A program made the translations under genes and the position numbers. The notes under the pieces were generated by a model, which saw nothing but the letters and a program-made list of their open reading frames with translations, was not told the origin of the DNA and made no database searches. A DNA stretch of 64,000 nucleotides from positions 310,001-374,000 of the forward strand of contig NC_009364.1 in assembly GCF_000092065.1 (NCBI RefSeq). The letters run 5' to 3'. The DNA is from Ostreococcus lucimarinus CCE9901 (Eukaryota; Chlorophyta; Mamiellophyceae; Mamiellales; Bathycoccaceae). This document shows positions 36,901 to 48,900 of this stretch, piece by piece. Numbering within the stretch: position 1 is the first letter of the stretch; each line of letters starts with the position of its first letter.

Positions 36901-39900
36901 GAACTGGAGAACATGGCCGTCGGGGAGATTGCCGATATCCTTCCAAAGCTCAGTGGCGAAGGTGCATCGCAAGCGTTGCAGTCTCTTGGACCCGATAAAG
37001 CGGCCGAAGCGTTGGCGGGCAACACGCCCGAGTCAGCGGTGCGAATGATGGCGCATGTGTTCCCTGGAAATGTTGCGGAAATTCTTAGTTGCATGCGTCC
37101 TGACGCAGCCGCAGCGACAATCTCTGCGATGCCCGGCGAGCGAGCCGCTGAGGTTCTCAGCACAATGCAATCAAACGACGCGACGCAGCTGATGAAGAAT
37201 ATGTCGAGTGGGGAGATATCTGAAAAGGCTGAAATGTTCGCCGACGTCATTTGTGGCATGAAGGAAGACGATATGCTTGTGTGCGTTCGCGAGCTCATGA
37301 ATTCGCGAACCGCGGAGAAAGGTTTAAAGTCAGTGCTAGATAAAATGCCCGCGCGCGTCGTAGCTGAACTCACTGGTAAGCTGGATAAGGGTGAGAACAC
37401 CAGGCTTCTTTCCGGGCTTTCGCATGAGCGCACAGCCGCCATTGTCTCTAAACTGCCAGTTGAGCTGCAAGCCGGTGTCATTGGCCTGCTCGGCGGAGAT
37501 TCCATGTTCCAGATGACGAAGACCTTGTATGCTGCGTATAAAGTGGACAAGAATTCGTCCGCACAAGAGCGCAGTCGAATGAAGGCGGATGCCCAGGACA
37601 CGGGTCACCGGCTGGCCCCAGCTCTCGCTAGCATGGACACGGAGGAGCTCCGCGACAATTTCAAGCAAGCAACGCCCGAGCATATCGGTGGCTGCCTCTT
37701 TGCACTCATCGACGCAAAGCGCCGTCAGGTTGGCTCTAAAGCTATCGCTCGTCCCGTGGCACAGATGATGGAAGACGGCTCGATCGAATGGGGGGATGGT
37801 TCCATTTCTCACGTGAACGAAGACAGATCGGCAATCAATCATTCCGACGGAACTTCGGCATCCCTTCGTGTAGATGGTACTATCATCGATAGCGATGGAC
37901 AAGTGCTCAAACTTAGACCTGATGGGATCATCACGGCCGATGGTACTGTCCTAGGGGCCGACGGAGAAATCACCACCGCTCCGTCCGGTCCGTTGCACAT
38001 GTTCAGGGCACTGACGACGGAGCAGCAAACAGCGGCGATTCTTGAGCTCATCGAATTCAGTCAAACGGGTAACGCCGGCGAGATCTTGGTCGATCTCACC
38101 GCGACGGAGCTTCGCGAGACAATCCGCCCCATGGGTGCTAGCGACCAGGCGAAAGTCTTCATAGAAATCGGGCGAATGTCGCCCTCGCAAGCAGCTCGCG
38201 CTGCTTCAGTTCTCAGCCACACCGAAGCTGCATCAGTGGTGAGCATCATGGTGAATCCCGGTTCAAGCGGGCGATGCGACGAGCCATTCATGGGCCCGTT
38301 CCTCGAGGCGCTGGCGCCGCAGATTTTGCGTAACATCGAACCACCAACAGCTGTTGGCGGCGCGCTGGCAACGCATCTTTCCCCGACGGCAGCTGCTCAC
38401 GTTTTGCACAAGCTCGAGCCGATGGATGTGTCGCGTATCATCGAAGGAATGAGTCCAGCAGAAGTGCGCCAAGTCATCGAATCGAGTTCGAATATTCAGG
38501 CCGAAGCCGGTAAGGCTGTGAGCGATACTCCGCTCATCGCCGCGCTCGTGCCTTACGTGTCCGCCATGGATGACTCGCAAGCGGCGACGCTCTTGGAAGG
38601 TCTTCCTGCGGACATGGCTGTTGGCGTCATGATGTGCACGCCTGAAGAACGGGCTAAAGAGATTATGTCGCACACGCGAAGACGAGACTTGAAGGAGCGC
38701 ATAGCGAACAAATCCTTGATTCACCTCGACGCGTGTACTATCGTCAACCTTCGTGGGGCAGTAGCAGGGGAATCCTCTTCCTTCATTTTAGAAGCGAGAG
38801 AGCGCGGTGGAAACAGGATTACTTTTGGAGGCGGACGGTTGACAGTCGCCACGAAGCTGTTCTCCGCGCCTGGTCCTGGCGTTGAGCAAGGGACTGTCCA
38901 TGACCGCGGTAATGGTGAATACGTCGTACAGTTCACGAGCACCTTGGCCGGTAAGATCGCCGTCGTTGTCGAGGCTTCCGGACAATCTCGTGCCTGGGAC
39001 GTAAACATCGAGGCATCCGACGTCGTTATTCCAAAGTGTACGATCGAAAAGCAAGGATTGGAGAGTTGGACGGCCGGTAGTCCTGGTAGAATACTGCTTA
39101 CTTTGCGCGATCGCTTCGGGAATTTCGCTCATTCGTCGAAAAGTATCCTCGAGTTCGAAGCTCGCGCATCAGGACCTGGAGGCGTCATCGTCGAGCGCAA
39201 CATGTTGGATGACGGGAAAATTGAATTTCTCCTGAACACGACTGTCACTGGCATTTACAAAGTCGCCGTATCGTGCTTGGATACGAAAGAAGATTTGAGC
39301 GGCTGTCCCTTTGAAGCACGTATGGGGACCGACGCTCTCTCCCAAGCGGGCTGTACCGCCTCATTGCAATCTCTCACGAGTTCGACAAAGGGCCCGGGGG
39401 CGAAAGCCGCCGCCTATGGCGCCTGCGCCGCCATGGCGGGTGAAGAAGTCACCTGCGTTGTGGAGGCTCGCGATCGGTACGGCAATACGACTACTTTTGC
39501 AGGCGAACACGTGGCCGTCATTGCGTTCGGACCGGCGCACTTGCCCGCGGATAGACCGTTTGAAGTGGCCGACGTTCGCAGTGGCCGGATGGCGCTTCGA
39601 GCCATCTTCCCACGATCGGGGAGCTACACGATCGCTGTAACTGTTGACGGCATCCCGATCGCTACGTCTCCGCTCATCTTGCACGTTTTTCCGGGTGCGT
39701 GCGAAACGAGTCGTGCGGTCTTACGTGGTGACGCGCTCAATGGCATCGTCGCGAGTAAGATTACAAGTCTTCTTGTGCAAACAGAGGACAAGTACGGGAA
39801 CCATTGCCACGTGGGTGGCGACAGGGTGAATCTCTCCATGTCAGGACCGAACGGCATCAAAGTAAATTCTTTGGACGTCAAAGACAACGAAGACGGAACG

Positions 39901-42900
39901 TATTCTTTCTCATTCATCATTCCACAATCTGGTCGATGGACGATTCAAGCCGTCGTGAACGGTCGCATTGCAAAAGAGAGCACCACTGAAGTTGTCGTCA
40001 CATACGGCCCATTACACGCCGCCGCGTGCGTGTTGAAAGGAGGTCCTGGAATGAAACGTACGGAAGTTTGCGGTGCGCAGCGCGATATTTACTTGCAAGC
40101 TCTCGAATATGACGCAAACGGGCGCGGGATGAGCGGGCAAGAAGCTATCACAATGCACTTGATTACGCCAAGTGGTGCGACGCACACACTCGCCCCCGTT
40201 TTTGCCGAACGAGGCTCTCGCTACAAGGCCACGGTACGATGGTGGGAGGTTGGAAGACACGAGGTTGTCGCCGCAGTCGGGGGACAACCAGTTGTAGGTT
40301 CTCCATTCGTAGTGAACGTTGAAGCGCAGGAAGTGAGTCTGCCGATGTGTCGACTCTCGGGACCTGGCCTTCAGGGTGCTGTCGCGGGAGAGCGAGCCAC
40401 GATCCTCATCGAGTCAAGAGACGAACGCGGTAACCGACTCTTCAATGGCGGTGCACAAATGGGCATTGCCGTGCGATCGGGCGGTGAAACTCTTCGTGGC
40501 AAGGTGCAAGATTGCGGGGACGGTACGTATGAGGCGAGTTACATTGTCGAGCGTGCCGGACCGTTCGAGTTGTCACTGTTCCTCGGCACGGAGGCGGCTA
40601 CGTACAGGGCGACATGTAAGCCAGGACGCGTAGATTACGCCAAGTGCCGCGTTGATGGGGTGAATAATGGCGTATGGGTTGCTGGCGAGCAACTCACTCT
40701 CACAGTCACGCGCATGGATCGTTTTGGTAACAGAATCACCCGTCGCGAAGGGCTGGCGCCTTTCTTCGGCAAGGCGATTGGACCTGGAGATATCGTAAGC
40801 CAGTCGTTAGAACTCGGTAACGGAACGGCGGAAATCAAGTTGTACGGCACAGTTGCTGGAAACTATCAAATCGGTGTCTACGTTGCCGACACTCCCATTG
40901 TGCCTTACGCGAATGAGGAAGCCGAAGCTCTTATGGAGAACCAACAGCTCCTCCTCGAAGACTCAAAATCCGCTAAGTCCAAAGCAGATAGCAAAAGGAT
41001 TGAAGCGCAAGAGTCTGGTCTTCGAACAGATTCTCTCGCGGGTACCGTGCGTTCGGCGTCAAAGAGTGATATCAACGCTGGCAAGCCATTGGCCGCGGTT
41101 CCAGGAACCTTCATCGCCTCTGAAGACATTGAAGCGATGAAGGAAGTAACGCTGCCAAAGGTGACGACAATGAATGGCGTCGAAATGGTTCCGTTACCGA
41201 ATGGTTTGTTCGAGATGAACTTGATACCGACGATTGCGATGCCGAATTGCTGTGAGTTAGAAGTCATTGGTGGCACGCGCGCCGATGATTCATGGATCAC
41301 CCCAGCGGGTGACGAAGTGATTGTCAGAGTCATAGCCCGAGACAGATACAAGAATGAAACGCACTGGGAGGAGGGTCAAACGATCACCGTCGAGGCACTC
41401 GGTCCAGAGTTTCTGAGTTTCTCCTCGCACGGAACGACGAGCTTACAGAACGAGTTCGTCGCGAAGATGATTCGCGCGGGCACGTTTGAGCTTCGAGTGC
41501 TTTGTGACGCCCTTCCAGTCTGCTGGAGGGCAATGCAAGTCATCGCTGGCTTCACTTTCGCGCCGCGATCGATTTTGAGTATGGATGGGTTGAAGGACGT
41601 CAAAACTGGTAACATCGTTCGATTGACACTTCGAACAGTCGATAGGTATGCCAACCTCCGTCTTAGTGGTGGAGATACGGTGCAGCTAGCGCTCCAAGGT
41701 CCGAACGGCGCATTCGCTCGCCAAGTGAGCGTGACGGATCATCAAGATGGTACTTACGCGCTTGAATTCCAAGTCACTGCCGCAGGCAGGTGGATTATGA
41801 GTACGCGCATCAATAGTGTTCTTCACGTCGAGGGCGGAATTTCTTTTGTCGTTGCGTTCGGTACACTGACGGCAGAGGAGGCGGTGGTTTCTTTCGATCC
41901 TCCTTTGCCTAAAAACGGATCTGTTGAATGCGGTCGCACAAGCGATCTGATGCTGCATGGCGCCGGTTGGGAGACGAACAATCGCGTCATGACCGGTTTG
42001 GAGGCTGTGAGCGTTCGCTTGACGCATCCCTCTGGTTCTCAAGAAGCTATTCCGGTCACGTTGTCAAGGGATAACAAGTGTTATACCGCCAAGATCCGCT
42101 GGCTCCATCCTGGTCACCACTCTGTGAACATCATGTTGGACGGTGTTGTGGTTCCAGGCACGCCAGTTCGCGCCAACGCAGAGGGTAAAAAACTCGCTCT
42201 TATTTCATCAGCTCTTGTCGGCGATGGTGCCACAACTGCCACCGCCGGAGAAGATGCCGAGTTTACGCTTCTCGCTCGCGATTACGGAGGAAACCAAATT
42301 AACAAGGGCGGCGCTGACTTGGCGATTTCTTGTCGAGCCAGTGGCAGAGAACCAATTGCTGGTGAAATCCATGATAACGGCGACGGCTCGTACCGCTGCA
42401 TCTACTCGAGTACGATTGCGGGCGATATCGAAGTTGTCTTAACGTTAAATGAAGGCACGACGCAGACGAAGCGTTTGATCAACGTCAAATGCGAAGCGGC
42501 TGAGTGCGAAATCAGCGAATGTCGTGTTGACGCTGGTAAAATGATGTTACTTTGGAATGCGGGAGACGCTGGTCTAATTCGCGTCCAACGCCGGGACAAG
42601 TATGGTAACCCGACGACTAAAGATACCGCAAATGGTCTTAACCGTTTCGCCGCCGAAGTTGTCGGGCCAGGATGGGCTGACTGTGAAGCCTTGGAGCTTG
42701 GCGATGGTTCGTGCGAACTTCGACTTGTCGCTCAGGCTGCTGGGTCCTACGACATCTCTATCGTCGCCTTGGCAATCGATGAAGAAACAATGACCCCACT
42801 CGATGTTCCATCCGTCGAACTCACGTCTTTCAGCGCTATGGTGAGCAGTCAAGAGACTTTCCCGTCTTCTTGCGTCGCCCGAATGGCACTTGTCAACGGC

Positions 42901-45900
42901 GGTAAAGAGGAAACGCTCGCCGAAGTGGACGCCGATATTACGCTGCCGTCCACCATCATGGCAGGGGATGATATTGCGATGCACGTCTTATCACGCGACT
43001 TGCACGGGAATCACACTAACTGGCTTGGCGGCGAACGTATCGCCGTTCACGCACGCGGACCCATCGAAGTTCCGTTCGTTCCGATGGATGCGGTCGGCTC
43101 TTTCACGGCGGTCATCACAACGGCCGGAGCCTACTCGGTCGCCGCCCTCGTCGGCGACTGTGCGTGCAACGGATGGCCAAGAATCTTGCAAGTCGTCGCT
43201 GGTCCGTGTAACCCGGACAAGTGCACGGTAAGTGGGGATGCGCTCGGTAATTGTGCGACAGCGACTCCTATTTCGCTGTTGATGCAAGCTACGGACCAGT
43301 ACGGTAATCCGCGATCGCTTGGCGGTGATTTCATTGAAGCAGTGCTGATCAACGAAGACGAAGGTACCATTGATACACAGATAATCGACAATACCGACGG
43401 TACTTACACAATTAATTTCGAGCTGGACATGCCGATTGAGCACGAGCTGTGGATTTCTGCCAATGGCCTGCGCGAGAAACAAAGTCGCTACAGCTTGATG
43501 CCCAGCCTTGGCGCGCTGCAAGCGTCGGATTGCGTCATCAACGGTCTCGGCGGCGAGCGGTTGTGTCTCGCCGATCGCTCGACACTTTTCGTGCAACCAG
43601 CGAATCCGAGTCGCGTAATGAGTGGCAGGGAAGCCGTGGTGGTGTCTGTTCGCATGCCGAGCGAAATGTCCTTCAACTTGCCCCTGAAGTTTGAAACCGA
43701 TTCGCGAAGATTTTCGTGCCCTCTTCTTTGGGTTGAAGTCGGCGATCATCACATCACTGTCAATCTTGCTGGTGAAGTCGTTCCGGGTTGTCCATTCATG
43801 GTTCGTGTTCGAGATCCAGATGAAGAATTTGAGGAAATCGAAGGCGAGGAGTCGCAGACGGCGATGACCATGGTTCCCGCGGATAACTCTTTCGGATTTG
43901 TCTACACCAACGACAAGACGGCCGTCGCCGCTGCGCAAGCCGCGAGTGGCATCGGCACGACAGACGTGGACCCGGACGCAGAAGACGAAGACGATGAAGA
44001 TGCCTTCACATTTGGAACCGCACTCAACCCGCCACCTCCGCAACAAGTGGATTCGACCATCGCCATTATCCGCAAGCTCGAGCTCGAGGATGCAGGTGAT
44101 GCGCTCTCTGATATGCGCCCGGAGGTTGCCGCGGCGGTTTTGCAGCGCTTGAATCCACAAAAGGCTGCGTGTGCTGCGGCGATGATGTCTCAGACTGAAC
44201 TTAGTGCAGCGGTGGTAATGATGACGGAGGAAAGCGTATTGAGCGTGCTCAACGACGCGCCACCGGCCGCACGTGCGTCTATCATCGAATCTTTACCACC
44301 CGCTGCTGCGGCACAAGTGATGAATGGTATGGATGCCCGCGCCGCTTCCTTATGCGTCAATAAGCTCATTGATCCCGACGTTGCCGCGGCAATCATCGCT
44401 AAGATGAAACCCACAAAGGCAGCCGAGATGATGCAGTTTATCCCAGCTGATGCACAGAAGGCAATTTTGATCGAACTCGACCCGGTATCCATGTGCGCAT
44501 TGGTCACTGGTGCGTATGAGCCGACGGCGGCGGATGCCATCAGGCGAGGCCTGCAAGTGTCCCCGGACACGGTCAGTATCATCTTTACCACCGCTCCGGC
44601 GGAAGAGTGCGCTAAGATGGTCCGAAACATGCAACTTGACGCTCAAGGTTGTGAAATTGCAGCCGGTGCTATGCAGCGCGCCGCGCGAACGCATCCTCGT
44701 GCCGTTGAAAATATTCTCGCCATGACGAAGATGACCGCCGTCGACGGCGGCGCCGCCATCAAGGCAGCCGTGTTGAGACAACCGGGTGGTGATGTGATCG
44801 TCAAGAACGCCGAAACGAGTATAGCAAAGGGCGAGATTGAAATCCCCGCGCCCGTCGTGAAGACAAGGCAAGCCAAATTTAAGTGGGGTGGCACCGGTCT
44901 TAAGCCGAGTAAGACTGCATCCGAGCGCGCGGCGCGTTCGCTCGCCGGTATGGCTCCAAAGGTGTCTGCTCAAGCGCTCGCCGACATGCGTCCCGGTGCA
45001 GCGGGCGCGGTGCTCGCATCGATGGACTCTGAACGTATCTCCAGTATCATCTCCGTTATGGATCAGAATGTCATGGCGAGCGCGGTCGGAAGTATGGAGG
45101 CTGAAGAGGCATTACGCGTCATCAGCAGCTCATCGAATGCGGCGCGCGTGACGATTGTTGAAGCGCTCCCGGCTGGCGCGGCAGGATCCATCTTGAGTAT
45201 GTTACCGGCAGACGAAGCCGCGGACTTGCTTCGAGCCATGGACGCCAGCGCCGCCATTGAAGCAGTAAGCTCGATGCCCGCCAAGGCGGCTGCACTTGCC
45301 TTGCAAGAGCTCCCTGATGATCAAATGTCGACGTATTTGCTCACGCTTCCACCGAGCACGGCGGCACCTATCCTCTCGCACATGTGCGAGAGAGAAGAAG
45401 GCCGAGTGAGTGCATCCAAGGCGTTACAGCTGTTGAGCACGCTCAACGCAGATAAGACTACATTACACATCAGTGGAATGTTGCAACGAGATCCGAAGAG
45501 CACAGCGAAAATCATGACCGAACTCACCCAAGACGCTCGCGCAGCTGTGTTGGGTGCCTTGAACGCAAAGGATGCTGGCAAGGCGCTTCAATTCTTGGGG
45601 CCTCAAAATGCCGCATCTTCGCTCGTGGCTGCGGTAGCTGCGGGTACGAGTCCAGCGATTGCCGCAGTTGCACTCGAATCGTTGGCACGCCTCGGTGTTT
45701 GGCCACCAAGCATTGACGTACCGCGTTCTGGCGCCAAAGTGCGAGGTCCGCTTGCTGACGTCCTGTTGGTCATGTTCGAGCTTGAGCCTGAAGCAGCAGC
45801 GCAAGTACTCACCGCGCTCGATCCCGATGTCAGCGCATCGGCCGTCGGAGCAATGACCCCTGCAACTGCTGGTGCACTCGCGAGTGCCATCCCAGATCCA

Positions 45901-48900
45901 AAGGCTGCTGCGCTCTTGTTGGAGTCAATGCCGCACGCCAAACGGGCGGCGATGATCATCAAGATGCGTCCGCAGCCCGCCGCGGATGCGGCATCGAACA
46001 TGGAAACAGAGAACATCCTCGCTGTGATGAAAACGCTGTATGAAACGTTGGATCCGGCGACAATGTCGATTGCGAACGACATCATCTCGAAGATGGAGCC
46101 TTTCAAAGCTGGTTCCGTCGTTGCGGGTCTGGATGAAGCACACGCTGTCCGCATAATGTCAGCGTTGCCTCCTTTGGTTGCTGCCGCCTTGATTTCCAGT
46201 GGTGGTCTTCCGAGTGACAAGGCTGGTACATTCCTCGATCGCGTGAAGGTAGATCAAGCGGAGAATGTCCTTGCGGCACTCCCTCCGACTCTCGCGGAGG
46301 AAGCCGTGCAGAAGGTGTCAAGCACCGAGCTCAAGTCGAAGACGGCGTCTCGCACGGTGGTGCACCTGACCTCATCCCACATCTCAGGTCCTGGATGCGA
46401 AGAATGCGTCGCCGGTCTGGAAACCAAGTTCATCTTCGAAAGCACCAATCCAGGTGGTGTCCGAATCCACAAGGGTGGCGCGACATTGCAGTGCACAATC
46501 CATCATTTGACCTTCAAGTCGCAAGATGGGACGAACAGCGTGGATTTCATTCGAGGCGAAGGCAAACACGTGCAGGTGCAAGACATGATGAACGGTGCGT
46601 ACGAGTTCCCTTACAAACTCGATAAAGCCGGTGAATATGATGCCATGATTACGTCTGCTGGGCAGACTCGCGTCGTGCGAATCAGGTGCAAACCAACGAT
46701 ACTTGATCCGACGCAGTGCTCGGTGGTGCCGGTTGAGGAAGGAACCACATGGCGGGCGGGTGAAGTCCTCGTAGTCAAGGTGCTTTGTCGAGATCGATTC
46801 GGAAACGATGTTGCGCCACCGAAACAGGGTGATGCTGGTGTTGATTTCGTCTTGCTGGCGGATGGAGAAGGGCCGAGCGTCGTCGAGGCAGAGGTCGTCA
46901 ACGACCCAGCGGGTGTCGGCGCCTTCGCGAAATTCCGCGCGACGGAGTGCGGCAAGTACTCGCTTCGCATTTTTACGGCAGACGTCGCTCGTCAATGGTG
47001 GGGTGGTGTACAACGCGACTGCATTCAAGGTGCACCGATCGACATCGTTTTGACGGCCACCGCCGCAGATGCCTCGCGCTCAAGCGTGCAGCTCAGCGGC
47101 ATTCGTGAACGAGGTGGTGGCATGCTTCTCGGTTTGGCTGGTCGACAAATGGCCATCATCATTTTCGCCAGAGACAAGTTCAACAACGAAGCAGTCTTTG
47201 ATAATCAAAGACTGCGTGTTGACGCTGTCGGTGTCGCTACTTCTGTATTTAGCCTTACCTCGAAAGAGCCCGGAGAAGCAATGTTTACGAGTGCACTCCA
47301 GCGAGCAGGTACTTACTCGCTTCGCGTGACTGTGGACGGTAAGCCCGTGCACGGTTTCCCCCGTAACTTGCAGGTTGTTGCCGCTCAAACGGATCCGCGT
47401 TTCTGCTCTATTCGTGGAGATGCGCTCAACACTGTCGTTGCAGGCGAAGTCACGAAGGTTCTCGTGAATGCTGCGGATCGGTACCAAAACGTCTGCCTCG
47501 AAGGCGGTGATAGACTCACGGCGCGCCTTCTCGGTCCGGCGGGTTCTATCGATGCTGATACTTCTGATTTCGGCGATGGTACGTACCGATTGTCGTTCGT
47601 CGTCCCACGGGCTGGTGAGTGGAGAATCTTCTTAGCGGTTAATGGCGTGGAGAATCCGAAACCCGCGACTTCATTCGTCGCTTCCCAAGGCGGCTTGACG
47701 TCAAAGCAGCTCATGCTCATTCCAGCCGACAAGCGTGACGAGTACATGGTGGGTTCTGAATCTGAATTCTTCATTCAGTCCATCGATTACGAGGTCGGAG
47801 GTCTCGAAGTGAACGGCCATGAGGCTATCTGTCTGCGATTAATCGCACCCTCTGGCTTGTCCACGATTGTTCCCTTGAGGTTGACCAAAGACAAGGCGCG
47901 TTACCGCGCCAATATAATGTGGCCTGAAGTGGGCTCGCATTCGCTCATCGCGGCTTTGAACGGCGAAACTGTCGTTGGATGTCCATTCTCTGTGCAAACC
48001 GCCGCAGCACAGGTGTACGTCCCGGGATGTAAGATGACTGGCGCGGGCTCGACGAAGGCTGTCGCGGGCGAACGAGCGTCGTTCATCGTTGAGGCACGAG
48101 ACAACAGAGGCAACCGCATGATGGGAGGAGGCGCTACTCTGAGCGCCGTCGTACGATCTGCGTTGACCCCGGGGAAATCAGTCAAGGCCACCATACTTGA
48201 TCAAGGAGATGGTACGTACGTGTGCAGCTACACGATTAACAAAGCTGGTCCGTTCACCATCGTTGTGTCCTCACCCAACTCGCAAGCAACGCTCAGCGCC
48301 ACGTGCGTTGCCGGACCAGCGGACCCAGCATACTGCCGAATCGACGCGAGCGACGTCAAACAGATTGAAGCTGGTACGCGCGGCATCGTCAAGGTGTTAC
48401 GCGCCGATCGCTTCGATAACTTAATTCCCGCTGGTGCGGAGTTGATGCCATTCCGCGTTGAAGTCACTGGCGTCGGCCCGGCGGATGTCGAAACCGTCGA
48501 AGCAGGAGACGGTTCGGCAGAAGTTCGATTCGAGGCTCGTGCAGTCGGTCGATACACTCTTTACGTGTGGAGCGGCTTCAAACGCGAACCGGTGTTGGGT
48601 TCTCCGTGCGAGATTCAAGTCCTACCCAGTCAGCCCGCGGCTTCATCCTGCAAGGCGCAGTTACAAGGCGCCGAGTTCAAAGCTCAAGGCGTCTACAGCG
48701 CGCAAGCGGGTACCACTGTCACGGTGCGCATGCAACCGCGCGACAGATTCGGGAACACCACGGCTTGGAAGTCCTGGCAAACACTCAGCGTTACCGCGAG
48801 TGGTACCGAAGACATAACGTTTACAGAAATTGATGATCAAGAAGCAGTCTCGTCCCGCGGTGTGTTTTCTGCGACGTTTTCGAAAGCCGGCGCGTACGTC

